Positions 9,501 through 17,038 of a stretch of DNA of 42,325 nucleotides are shown here, in pieces. How positions within the stretch are numbered: position 1 is the first letter of the stretch; each line of letters starts with the position of its first letter. The position numbers and the translations under genes are program-made. The notes under the pieces were generated by a model that was not told the origin of the DNA, made no database searches, and was given only the letters and a program-made list of their open reading frames with translations. Origin of the DNA: an uncultured Eubacteriales bacterium (GTDB lineage Bacteria; Bacillota; Clostridia; Oscillospirales; Oscillospiraceae); assembly GCA_905201305.1 (NCBI GenBank), contig CAJKNS010000001.1:1-42325 (forward strand), written 5' to 3'.

Positions 9501-12478
9501 GTGGCGCTTCTGGCGGCGGAAGCGGTGGCGGCGGTTTCCTTCTTAAGCGGAACGAGCGAGCGGGCGGTTTCCGCCCATACAGCGTTGAAGCGGCTGATGA
9601 AAGCGACGCCTCGATTGAAATGGAACCGATCGCCCGTCTGGACAGTGAGAACTACAGCACATTTGAGGCGAACTCCGGCAAGGCAACTGCGGCGGACGAC
9701 AACGGCTTTACCGGACAGATTATCCAGGACAATACCTACGCCGCCAGCCAGCCCCAGCTTGTTACCTTTGCCGACGGAACAAAGCTGATGGTTTGGGTTG
9801 GCAGCGTGTCGGAAGAGGTGCGGTCTCTGGACGTCAACCGTGCAGCACTGTATTACAGCGTCTACGATGGCTCCAGCTGGAGTACGCCCGCTGTGGTTCA
9901 GGAGGACGGGACAGCGGATGCGTCGCCGGTACTGCGCTGTATCCAGAATACGGCATATCTGGTATGGGTGAATACAGGAAGCGTGCTGACAGACACAGAT
10001 ACCTATGCAGATTATTGCAAGGCAATGGAAATTGGATATGCACGTTTTGACACCGAGACAAAGACATTTACCGATATTGCAAATGTGGAAACCAATGAAG
10101 CGGCGGATTTCCTTCCGGGGCTTACGGTAGTCGATGGTCTGCCTACGGTAGTCTGGCTGCAAAACTCTGAAAACGACCCGCTTCAGCTCAGCGGAACAAC
10201 GGCACTTATGAGCGCCAGTCTGAGCGACGGGACATGGACAGTGGCGGAGCTTGCAGCAAATCTTGGCGCAGTGGATGGTTTGTATATGCCAAATGAGACG
10301 GATGTACTCTCTGTCTACTTCTCTCAGGATACGGATGGCGACGCGAAAACCAGCACAGACAAGGAGATTTTCCTGCTGCAAAATGGTGAAATCCAGCAGC
10401 TTTCGGAGAATGATGTGCCGGATACAAAGCCGTTTATGGTAAACGATGTTGCATATTGGTATCATGACGGCGTCTTAACGGATGGAAGCAATGAGATTGC
10501 CCTTGCTGCGGATACGGATCGCGTTTACGCGGTCAGCAATGGAACAAGAGCAGCAATTCTCTATGCGGATGTGAATGATGATTTCTCTACTACCATTTAT
10601 GCAAGTATCAATGACGGCGGCGCATGGGGCGAGCCGGTGGCACTGTTTCACTCGGACCGGTATATTTCCGCACTGAGCGGCAATATGCTGGAGGATGGAA
10701 CCATTGAGATTGTCGCAGGGGAAAGCCTTGTGGGCGAGGACGGCGTTCAAAGCGCACGAGTTGTGCTGTATCAGGTTGAAAAAGAATGCAATCTGCAAAT
10801 GACAGACCTTGATTATGATGTGCTGTCGCTGAATCCGAATGGTACGCTTGTTATGTATGCGTCGGTGAAGAATACTGGCACGACGGCAGTAGAGAATGCC
10901 ACCATCACGCTGACAGCCGGTGGTCAGGAACTGGAAACTCAGAGCATATCGGAAGCGCTACAGCCCGGTCAAGAGGAAATGTATGCAATTTCCTATCAGC
11001 TTCCCAGTGATTTCGTCCCGGGAGAGATTACTGCAACGGTTACAGCAGAAAATGATGTAGACAGCAGCGATAATGCGGCAAGCTACACACTGCCGACCAT
11101 GGATGTTTCGGTGGAGGATGTGACAGCGATGCAGATGGAAGAACTGACGGAGGTTGCTGCATATATTTCCAACCGGGGCTTTGCGGATCTGACCAATATT
11201 ACGGTTCATCTGCGCAAGGATTCGCCGGATGGTGAAGAGCTTGCGTCTACAACTGTTGATCGCATCGCAGTAAAAACCGGCGAGATCGTTTCGTTCGAAG
11301 TCGATGTACCGAATGACACTGTGGTATATGTAGTAGCAGACGATCTGGAGCTGGAAACAACATATTCCAACAACCAGGGCTTTACTTTGACCCATGAGAA
11401 TGAAGAAATTGCCGAGTCGAAGCCCGATGGTGAGCACGAACACAACTTCCAATTTGTCAAGACCGTTGCGCCGACCTGTAACGATGCAGGCTACGACATT
11501 TATCGTTGCGATTGCGGTGCAGAGGAGCGGCAAAATGAAGTAGCTGCGACCGGACATAGTTGTAAACTTCAGAACGCCCAAGCAGCCACCTGCACCGAAG
11601 ACGGCTACACTGGCGACAAGGTTTGTACCGTCTGCGGTAAAACCGTGGCAGCCGGCGAAGCAGTCCCGGCAAAGGGGCATACCAAGGTAGAGATTCCCGC
11701 GGTAGCGGCAACCTGCACCAAGAACGGAACGACTGCTGGAGTAAAATGCTCCGTTTGCAAGGAGATTCTGCTGGCTCCTGAAAAAGTGCCTGCCAAGGGT
11801 CACACCTGGGACAACGGCAAGGTGACCCAGAAGCCCACCCTGACCAAGGAAGGCGTTAAGACCTATACCTGCACGGTTTGCAATGAAACGAAGACCGAAC
11901 GCATCGAGAAGCTGACCACGTGCGATGCCGGAGAAGATTGTCCGACCCATAATTATAAGGATGTGAAATTCTCCCAGTGGTATCATCTGGATGTGGATTA
12001 TGTTGTAGAGAGCGGTTTGATGGTCGGTGACGGTGGCGGCATTTTTCGCCCTGACAACAAGCTCAGCAGGGCAGAGATGGTACAGATTCTGTACAACTGG
12101 GCTGGAAAGCCGGAGGTAACCGGCAGCTCGAAGTTCTCTGATGTAGCGGACGGCACATGGTATGCCAAGCCGGTCATCTGGGCAGCCGAGAATGGCGTTG
12201 TAAACGGCGTAGGAGACGGAAAGTTTGCCCCCAACGATCCGGTTACCCGGGAGCAGCTGGCAGCAATGCTTTACCGCTATGCCGAAAAGCCGGAGGTTTC
12301 GAACGCACTGACCGATTTTGCGGATGCAAACAAGATTTCCGACTATGCAGTCGATGCAGTAAAATGGGCTGTGGAGCAGGACATTCTGCGTGGCGACGGT
12401 TCGCCTCGCAAGCTGCGCCCCACCGATCACGCAAAGCGCTGCGAAGTCGCTGCTATGCTGCATCGGTATATTGGGTAA
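6557..12478 (+). CDS. Giant BspA-type leucine-rich-repeat surface protein with SLH anchor (1973 aa)
   Basis: A secreted cell-wall protein with a basic signal peptide ending near residue 32 (VPVSA, then ADD). Residues 82-449 are sixteen perfect-length 23-residue LRR_5 (Treponema/BspA type) repeats with consensus SVTIPDSVTSIGxxAFxxC. A beta-rich region follows, then a Gly/Ser linker (about 976-995). Next come Asp-box or propeller-like repeats (about 1060-1400), Ig-like CARDB-type repeats (about 1410-1620), and about four Cys-x-x-Cys/Gly-His repeats (1628-1792). Three SLH domains (about 1800-1973) bind secondary cell-wall polymer. Proteins of this kind mediate adhesion or display. It is a single-gene unit ending in a hairpin at 12497-12531. 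The first ATG after AGGAGGAAACAG is the natural start. Confidence 0.93.
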   Translation: MKQVRKRMRRGLALLLAVLQVMLVFAVVPVSAADDAATSGTCGENLTWTLSGGTLTISGTGNMQNYDWGSAPWRSSTNSIQRVVIEDGVTSIGDDTFIECGCLTSVDIPNSVTSIGNHAFMYCSGLTSIAIPDSVTSIGEAAFSDCSRLTNVTIPDSVTSIGSRTFANCSRLTSVTIPEGVTTIEAYTFSSCSKLGSVTIPESVISIGEAAFRSCSSLTRVTIPDSVMSIGTHAFNGCSWLMRVNIPAGVTSIETSTFYGCGRLTSVTIPDSVTSIGNSAFDGCYSLTSVTIPDGVTSIGNSAFSKCDSLTSITIPEGVTTIEDYTFSSCSNLTSVTIPDGVTSIGDYAFSECSSLSNVDIPDSVTYIGIYTFHNCSSLTSIDIPNGVTYIGGAAFWDCDSLTSVTIPDGVTFIGDVTFAFCRSLTDVTIPHSVTSIGGSAFRGCSNLADVYYGGNEEDWASIIIEEENDPLLNATIHYAPIGVDEGKYNAPQTSVWYDIWCSGESRFKSSGYTLQVGDQTYSTGSGHRAQADIPTADADKVSISREGYFTYKLPGELVYQCHEVVLHPNSEQGAFVQFVGVRRDNFYYTNLAASHETVYENSLRAYDFYVDINWNGAEPGEIWLEQGDNTMTLHEGKNANLLLGGTFTKSYDNPVSLCYTDGSGNRYRMGLYLDVLSSQRSMKIDGGESTTKTNPKNDTVDEMWGDMSLSFDMFNDSVPVELSMTPTSETAGTFKGTLGVKFENYSKKPELIDYVKRGCDPKNPDTVKGGEVAEKILKRCEEKGIVTVTQKNSFAVTVDTQLLGYVEGTYELGKDGKLVSMEFTDSGMLANVSGGISTTRQHYATPVPWFWQLELKTKLELALSTGKDCNGTDVTIKPEDTGASLAGKASLTLGGKVAAGLSGAASIGVSGSGTGHLDGQLLPFDRSKLNIYADFDFNLLKFEVGTFSGSFWHYKSDQYYLMKNGVLFPDDQSYSSGGGGGGASGGGSGGGGFLLKRNERAGGFRPYSVEAADESDASIEMEPIARLDSENYSTFEANSGKATAADDNGFTGQIIQDNTYAASQPQLVTFADGTKLMVWVGSVSEEVRSLDVNRAALYYSVYDGSSWSTPAVVQEDGTADASPVLRCIQNTAYLVWVNTGSVLTDTDTYADYCKAMEIGYARFDTETKTFTDIANVETNEAADFLPGLTVVDGLPTVVWLQNSENDPLQLSGTTALMSASLSDGTWTVAELAANLGAVDGLYMPNETDVLSVYFSQDTDGDAKTSTDKEIFLLQNGEIQQLSENDVPDTKPFMVNDVAYWYHDGVLTDGSNEIALAADTDRVYAVSNGTRAAILYADVNDDFSTTIYASINDGGAWGEPVALFHSDRYISALSGNMLEDGTIEIVAGESLVGEDGVQSARVVLYQVEKECNLQMTDLDYDVLSLNPNGTLVMYASVKNTGTTAVENATITLTAGGQELETQSISEALQPGQEEMYAISYQLPSDFVPGEITATVTAENDVDSSDNAASYTLPTMDVSVEDVTAMQMEELTEVAAYISNRGFADLTNITVHLRKDSPDGEELASTTVDRIAVKTGEIVSFEVDVPNDTVVYVVADDLELETTYSNNQGFTLTHENEEIAESKPDGEHEHNFQFVKTVAPTCNDAGYDIYRCDCGAEERQNEVAATGHSCKLQNAQAATCTEDGYTGDKVCTVCGKTVAAGEAVPAKGHTKVEIPAVAATCTKNGTTAGVKCSVCKEILLAPEKVPAKGHTWDNGKVTQKPTLTKEGVKTYTCTVCNETKTERIEKLTTCDAGEDCPTHNYKDVKFSQWYHLDVDYVVESGLMVGDGGGIFRPDNKLSRAEMVQILYNWAGKPEVTGSSKFSDVADGTWYAKPVIWAAENGVVNGVGDGKFAPNDPVTREQLAAMLYRYAEKPEVSNALTDFADANKISDYAVDAVKWAVEQDILRGDGSPRKLRPTDHAKRCEVAAMLHRYIG
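6800..7903 (+). repeat. Sixteen tandem 69-bp coding repeats (LRR_5 units)
   Basis: Sixteen in-frame units of exactly 69 bases, with no insertion or deletion between units, encode the 23-residue leucine-rich repeats. Units 5 and 11 are nearly identical in protein (EGVTTIExYTFSSCS) and differ from their neighbours. This suggests that a six-unit block was duplicated, or that homogenisation has a six-unit period. The block is a likely site of copy-number change by slippage or recombination. Confidence 0.9.
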
Positions 12479-12496
12479 TTGACAAATACGTAAAGT

Positions 12497-12531
12497 TTGC
12501 CCCCTTGGCACGTTGCGTGTCAAGGGGGCAA
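12497..12531. terminator. Bidirectional hairpin between convergent genes
   Basis: A 15-bp stem (12497-12511 with 12517-12531; one G:U pair) encloses the 5-base loop GTTGC. It lies 18 bases after the surface-protein stop and before the convergent minus-strand SBP gene. There is no good T tract, so it may act with the next hairpin. Confidence 0.6.
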
Positions 12532-12550
12532 CTGCATTCTAGCCCCAGAA

Positions 12551-12588
12551 TGTCCCCCCAATACTGGGTGTCCAGTACTGAGGGGACA
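12551..12588. repeat. Second hairpin, REP-like palindrome
   Basis: A 17-base arm, TGTCCCCCCAATACTGG (12551-12567), faces its near-complement at 12572-12588 with two mismatches and a GTGT loop. A GGGGACTGTTTC stretch follows at about 12600. GGGGAC/GTCCCC palindromes of this style are common dispersed (REP-like) elements in Firmicutes. Only one copy is visible here, so this is a guess; it may simply be a terminator for the minus-strand operon. Confidence 0.4.
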
Positions 12589-12636
12589 TAGCAAGTGTTG
12601 GGGACTGTTTCAAATAAGCAGGGAGCAGAAACGAGC

Positions 12637-14325
12637 TTACCGCGCGTTATAACGATCCAGGGCAGTCTGATAGATGTCGATATACTCCTGAACGCCCATG
12701 GTTTCCATCTGGCTCAGGTACTCATCCCAGGTGCTGATGTCCGCCTGCCCCAGGAGAATCTTATACCAGGTTTCCTGGCTGAGGGTATCCAGATCACTGT
12801 AAATCTGAGACGCACGGCTGCTTTCCGCCGAGGTCAGGGATACATTAGGCATATCGTAGTCTGCATCGCCAACCTGGCTCCAAATCTCCACCGCGGCAAG
12901 GGCATTGTCGTCCAGCAGAGAAACCTCAATTTCCTTGGGGCAAACGCCGGGCTGCTGGGTCAGAGTTACATAGCACTGGCGCGCAATGCCCACAGACAGA
13001 CCGTCAGAGTTATTCAGCAGCATATCCGTCCAATGGGGAACGCCGTTATCGTCATACTCGAAGGTAACGCCTTCGATGCCATAGTTGGACAGCAGGCGAC
13101 CGGGCTCGGAATACCAGAAGTCACACCATGCCATGGCAAGCTCAATGTTGGAGCAGGTTGTGGTAATGGTCATACCCTTGGAGGTATCCAGGGTGATGGT
13201 GGTGATGAAATGGTTCTCGCCTTCTTCATTGGGAAGGATGGGCATTCCCACGTAGGTAACGGTATCCGAGCAGTATGCCTTCAGGTTTGAAGCAGGCGCA
13301 TTGAATACACCCACATCGCCGCCGGTTTTCTTGCCCTCGGTCACAGGGCTCATGGGGTTCTCGTCATAGTTGTAGAAGTCTGCATTCAGGAGTCCCTCAC
13401 TGTACCACTTCGTAATGGTCTCCAAATACGCCTTGAAACCAGCCTCCATGGGACCGTACTTTACCGTTCCATCCACCTGATACAGCTCCGCGGTGGCGTC
13501 AAAAGCGCCCATCAGGAAGCCGCCGGCAGCAAATGCATTATTGCTCATGAACAGCGGATCTGCCAGACCATATTCGGTTTTAAACTTGGTCAGAACATCA
13601 TACAGCGCATCCACCGTTGTTGGGACCTCCAGTACAGCGGCATCCAGCAAATCCCCTCGGATAACGGGACCCTCCAGCAGCGGCACATCAAAGGTTCCAT
13701 TGTAAGAATTCAGGTAATACATCTCCAGAATATTGCCGTCGTCGGTCTTTGCGTCCTTTGCAATGTCCGGGTTCTCATTCAGAATTTTTGCATAGTTGGG
13801 GGCATACTCCAGATAGTTTGCCATATCCACCACAATCTCTTCCTCAAACGCAGAGGTCAGACCGGCAGGATAGTTGGCGGATCGGACCATATCGGGCCAG
13901 TCACCAGAGGCAATCACCAGGGAAAACTGGTCGTTGGCAACCTCCTGCATGACTGCCTGAATGTTCACCTTTACACCGGTGATCTTTTCAGCCTCCACAT
14001 AGATCTGATGGTTGCCCAGCTCTCCGATGTTATCCGTGACGTTGCTGTTTGTAATGGCAAACATAGTAAGCGTCTCGCCGTCGGTGGTCAGCGGCAGCTC
14101 ATAGACTTCCTCTTCGACCGTTTCTTCCGAAGAAGACGCTTCCGGTTCCGAAGAAGCCTCCTGCACCGCTTCTTCGGATACGGCTGGAGCCTGCTCGGAT
14201 GCTGACGCGGTTTCCTGTTTGGCAGGCTCCGGCGCAGAGCTTGCGGCACTGTCTCCATCGGAGCAGCCGCTCAGCAGTCCAAACGCCAACACCAATGCCA
14301 GCAGCATTGCGGTTATCTTTTTCAT
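12637..14325 (-). CDS. Extracellular solute-binding lipoprotein 1 (YtcQ/LplA-like, 562 aa)
   Basis: A type II signal peptide ends in the lipobox LLSGC (Cys21). An Ala/Ser/Glu/Pro-rich tether runs to about residue 75, then a family 1 solute-binding domain. Family landmarks seen in all five copies here are FSLVIASGDWPDM-like, YQVDGTVKYGPM, NYGIEGVTFEYDDNG and a helical end (YQTALDRYNAR). Such proteins capture a sugar or other small molecule outside the membrane for an ABC importer. No LplB/LplC-type permease is in the window. It is the last gene of a minus-strand operon, 18 bases after the SnoaL-like gene at 14344-15183, with an AGAAGGAGG ribosome site. The closest paralogues are those at 19322 and 34707 and the remnant at 39801. 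Confidence 0.9.
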   Translation of the reverse strand: MKKITAMLLALVLAFGLLSGCSDGDSAASSAPEPAKQETASASEQAPAVSEEAVQEASSEPEASSSEETVEEEVYELPLTTDGETLTMFAITNSNVTDNIGELGNHQIYVEAEKITGVKVNIQAVMQEVANDQFSLVIASGDWPDMVRSANYPAGLTSAFEEEIVVDMANYLEYAPNYAKILNENPDIAKDAKTDDGNILEMYYLNSYNGTFDVPLLEGPVIRGDLLDAAVLEVPTTVDALYDVLTKFKTEYGLADPLFMSNNAFAAGGFLMGAFDATAELYQVDGTVKYGPMEAGFKAYLETITKWYSEGLLNADFYNYDENPMSPVTEGKKTGGDVGVFNAPASNLKAYCSDTVTYVGMPILPNEEGENHFITTITLDTSKGMTITTTCSNIELAMAWCDFWYSEPGRLLSNYGIEGVTFEYDDNGVPHWTDMLLNNSDGLSVGIARQCYVTLTQQPGVCPKEIEVSLLDDNALAAVEIWSQVGDADYDMPNVSLTSAESSRASQIYSDLDTLSQETWYKILLGQADISTWDEYLSQMETMGVQEYIDIYQTALDRYNAR

Positions 14326-14343
14326 GATAGATCCTCCTTCTGA

Positions 14344-15183
14344 TTAGGGCTTGTATTTCGATGCGTCGTATCCGTCGCATTCCACTACAATGTAAGAGTT
14401 CTCTTCCTTCCATGTTTCATAGGGCTCCGGAATTTTCGGCTCCGGATAGCTGGGTTCACAGGGCGAATTGGTGCCGGATTTCTGCACCAGCGTCTTTTGC
14501 CCCACATAGGCGATGGTAGGCATAGGCGGTCCGCCGGCAGGCTGGTCGGTCTTTCCGCCCTTGGGCGGCGGCGCCATCATCCCCATGCCCTGGTACTCCA
14601 AGCCGCACTCCATATGGTCCACCCGATGCCAGAGCTTCCACTGACCATCCTCCCGGATGAATTCGGCAGAATAGCGGGACAATCCCAAGGAGGTTTCCGG
14701 CTTTCCGGTTTCCTGATTCAGGTGGGACATATATGCATACGCCATCCATACGCCGCGCGCCGTCTGCCGGTCCTTTGCAATTTCCACATAGGGACTCAGC
14801 AGCATATTCATCACCTTATAGCCGGGACCATATTGCGAATCGAACTTCTCCCCATAAAACTTCTCTGCCACCGCTCTTCCCTGCGCCTTCATGGCAGAGG
14901 TCATGCCGGTGTAATAATTATATACGTTTTCCCGTCCGTAATAAGCCATGGAACCGTGGGCATAGACAATATCGTCCCGCTTGGACCAGTATTTCTCCAG
15001 CTCTTTCTCCTGGAGCTGCCCGTAATAGCCGAACACATGCTTGCCCATGGCGTTCATGATCTGGCGGTAGTCGTCTGCTGCCTCCGCCTGCTGCCGCAGC
15101 GCATTCAGCGCTGCGGATTCTGTTTTTACCGCTGCTTTGGCGGCTTCCAGCGCCGCAGTTACGCGAGACTGTGCATCCGTCAT
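14344..15183 (-). CDS. SnoaL/NTF2-fold protein A (279 aa)
   Basis: Third gene of the minus-strand operon; its ATG overlaps the stop of protein B by four bases. An N-terminal coiled-coil-like helix (1-38) is followed by a SnoaL_4-type alpha+beta-barrel domain (about 38-190). The core has KYWSKRDDIVYAHG (64-77), ARGVWMAYAYM (142-152) and EDGQWKLWH (178-186). A Pro/Gly-rich linker (203-222) leads to the shared tail IPEPYETW (251-258). Proteins of this fold form a hydrophobic pocket and include dehydratases, isomerases and cyclases (BaiE bile-acid dehydratase is one). Neither the substrate nor catalysis is established here. It has no signal peptide, so it is cytoplasmic. It is clearly paralogous to proteins B and C. 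Confidence 0.88.
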   Translation of the reverse strand: MTDAQSRVTAALEAAKAAVKTESAALNALRQQAEAADDYRQIMNAMGKHVFGYYGQLQEKELEKYWSKRDDIVYAHGSMAYYGRENVYNYYTGMTSAMKAQGRAVAEKFYGEKFDSQYGPGYKVMNMLLSPYVEIAKDRQTARGVWMAYAYMSHLNQETGKPETSLGLSRYSAEFIREDGQWKLWHRVDHMECGLEYQGMGMMAPPPKGGKTDQPAGGPPMPTIAYVGQKTLVQKSGTNSPCEPSYPEPKIPEPYETWKEENSYIVVECDGYDASKYKP

Positions 15184-15992
15184 ACGTCGTCGCCTCCTTC
15201 CGCATATCCGTCCTTGATGATTTGGATATAGGACTGTGCCGGATCCCAGGTGTCATAGGGCTGCGGGATTTTTGGCTCCCGATAGGTGCAGCTATAGGGC
15301 TTGTAGATCATATCTCCCATCTGGGCAATGGTCTTGACCCCTTCCTGAAACAGCGGCACGTTGTTCTCAAAGGGCAGCGTATCCAGCATATTGCAGGGCA
15401 GCATGGAATCCACATAATCTCTTCGGTGCCACATTTTCCAGGTTCCGTTTTCCAGATAGAATTCATCGCCATATTTGGCGAGTCCAAAGCTGGGGGACGC
15501 GCTGCCGTCGGAATCCATCTGGCTCATAAAGGTATGCGCCATCCAGATGCCCTGCGCCGTCTGTCCGTCGCCGGCAATTTCCACCACCGGAGAGCTGATG
15601 ACATTGTGCACCCGATAACCCGGTCCATCCGGCGGGTCCACCTGTAAGCCATAGTTCTTCAGCGCGTTGGCTCTTCCGTTGGCGCACATCTTTTTCGGCG
15701 TCTCAATGTAATACTGATAGGTGGATTCCCGCCCATAGAACGCTTCTCTGCCATGGGCATATACGATGTTGTCCACCGTCTGCGCCCAATACTGGTCCAG
15801 TTCGTCCTTGTGGAGATGCTGGTAGTAGCCCCAGTTGTGGCTTGCCTGGGCATTGACCCCCTGCCGGTAGGCGTCCGCCTGTGCCGCAGCCTTTTCGATT
15901 TCCGCAACCTCCTGGGCAAATCTCTCGTTGGCGGCTTCCAGCTTTTCTGCCTCTGCGGTCCATTCCCGCAGCTTTTCAAGCATATCGCTCAT
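15180..15992 (-). CDS. SnoaL/NTF2-fold protein B (270 aa)
   Basis: Second gene of the operon, overlapping both neighbours by ATGA (15180-15183 and 15989-15992), so the three SnoaL-like proteins are probably made in fixed ratio. An amphipathic helix (1-45) precedes the barrel. Core motifs are QYWAQTVDNIVYAHG (67-81), AQGIWMAHTFM (146-156) and ENGTWKMWH (181-189); DGQ is replaced by NGT in this copy. The tail IPQPYDTW lies at 242-249, followed by SYIQII. There is no Pro-rich insert of the kind seen in A and C. It could be a subunit of a hetero-oligomer with A and C, because NTF2-fold proteins commonly dimerise or trimerise. That is inference. Confidence 0.88.
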   Translation of the reverse strand: MSDMLEKLREWTAEAEKLEAANERFAQEVAEIEKAAAQADAYRQGVNAQASHNWGYYQHLHKDELDQYWAQTVDNIVYAHGREAFYGRESTYQYYIETPKKMCANGRANALKNYGLQVDPPDGPGYRVHNVISSPVVEIAGDGQTAQGIWMAHTFMSQMDSDGSASPSFGLAKYGDEFYLENGTWKMWHRRDYVDSMLPCNMLDTLPFENNVPLFQEGVKTIAQMGDMIYKPYSCTYREPKIPQPYDTWDPAQSYIQIIKDGYAEGGDDV

Positions 15993-16813
15993 TCAAACAT
16001 CCCCTCCTTCTGCACATTGGAGGTTTCATAGATCCAGGTGTCATAGGGCTCCGGCAGCTTTGGCGCTCCGATGGGCACCGCTGTGGGGGAATAGCTGCCG
16101 TTTGTCACCTTGATTTTTGTAATCGTCGTGGGTTTGGGGTTTTCCACCATGGGCTTGGGCGGCTTTCCGTCCTTGGTGGGCGGAGGTCCGATCATCGCCG
16201 CGGGGTTCTCCTCAAATACCACGTCTGCGTAATTCCGTCTGTGCCAGATTTTCCACTGACCGTCCTCCAGAATAAATTCTCCGGAATAGCGGGACAGTAC
16301 ACCCTGGGTTTTCAGATTGCCATCCTCACCAATGCAGCCCATAAACGAGTGTGCCATCCAGATGCCCTGGGCGGTCAGACCGTCCTCGGCAATCTCGATA
16401 TATGGCGTTCCAATGAGATTCATGTTTATGTAGCCGGGGGTTTTATCCCCCTCCGGCACCGGCTTTCCCATGGCGCTGAGCTGCTGCCTTGCCTGCTCGC
16501 TGCGCTTTTTTGCCGCTTCCACATAATATCGGCGGACTGCCCGCTGCCCCACATAGGCGAGATCGCCGTTGGCATAGACGATATCCTCCCGTTTCGACCA
16601 GTACTTCTCCAGTTCTTCTTCATAATCCTGGTTCAGGCAGCAATGGACATGTGCCGACATCAGATTCATAATTTCCCGGTAGGCTTCCGCTTTCATGATC
16701 CGTCGTTTTGCCTGCTCCAGCCGCGCTTCCAGCTCCGTGCGGTATTTTCTTGCCGTCTCCAGCCGGCTGACCAGTGCATCACAAGCCTGAGATACCTCCA
16801 CTTCCGGTACCAC
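15989..16813 (-). CDS. SnoaL/NTF2-fold protein C (274 aa, GTG start)
   Basis: First gene of the minus-strand operon. The frame stays open upstream as far as 17377, inside the divergent AraC gene, so the start must be chosen. A GTG at 16813 has an AGAAGG site 7-8 bases upstream and gives 274 aa, matching paralogues A (279) and B (270). The ATGs at 16891 and 16900 have no such site. Motifs are KYWSKREDIVYANG (70-83), AQGIWMAHSFM (148-158) and EDGQWKIWH (183-191), then a Pro/Lys-rich linker (208-228) and the tail LPEPYDTW (253-260). Like A it is probably cytoplasmic, and its substrate is unknown. Confidence 0.85.
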   Translation of the reverse strand: MVPEVEVSQACDALVSRLETARKYRTELEARLEQAKRRIMKAEAYREIMNLMSAHVHCCLNQDYEEELEKYWSKREDIVYANGDLAYVGQRAVRRYYVEAAKKRSEQARQQLSAMGKPVPEGDKTPGYINMNLIGTPYIEIAEDGLTAQGIWMAHSFMGCIGEDGNLKTQGVLSRYSGEFILEDGQWKIWHRRNYADVVFEENPAAMIGPPPTKDGKPPKPMVENPKPTTITKIKVTNGSYSPTAVPIGAPKLPEPYDTWIYETSNVQKEGMFE

Positions 16814-17038
16814 GTTGATCCCTTCTTTCTGATTGGATGTATCCAGTGTATCAAATTCACGCCTGCCGGAAAAGAAGAAAGCCCTTTGCATTCTTTTCAT
16901 TTTTTCGCTCCAGAGCAAAAAATAAAAAAACAAGCAAAAATCAAAACATTCCCATGGACCGCGGAGCACTTTGGGTCTTTTCTTCTTATCTGTGATTATG
17001 ATATAATGAAGATAATAGTTAGAAAGCGAGGCGTTTTC
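16814..17038. promoter_or_regulatory. Divergent control region between SnoaL-SBP operon and AraC-LysR genes
   Basis: On the plus strand a TATAAT (17002-17007) precedes the AraC gene, with only a weak -35. On the minus strand an extended -10-like TGATACACT (16845-16853) lies about 25-30 bases before the GTG start. Between them is an A/T-flanked near-palindrome, TTTTTCGCTC-CA-GAGCAAAAAA (16901-16922), with one mismatched pair. This is a plausible operator for the AraC or LysR product and for control of both directions. Confidence 0.45.

Noticed and set aside
10958..12523. 521-codon minus-strand frame
   Set aside because: Antisense to the CARDB, Cys-repeat and SLH part of the surface protein; no recognisable protein features.
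16845..16857. 13-base match (AATTTGATACACT) shared by the SnoaL operon leader and the surface-gene leader at 6496-6508
   Set aside because: In a 42-kb window many 13-mers are expected to match by chance on the two strands, so it is not evidence of common regulation, though both resemble an extended -10.
15881..17038. Long N-terminal extension of the AraC regulator
   Set aside because: It overlaps the divergent SnoaL operon and lies upstream of the TATAAT at 17002; ATG 17039 with its ribosome site gives a normal-sized AraC protein.
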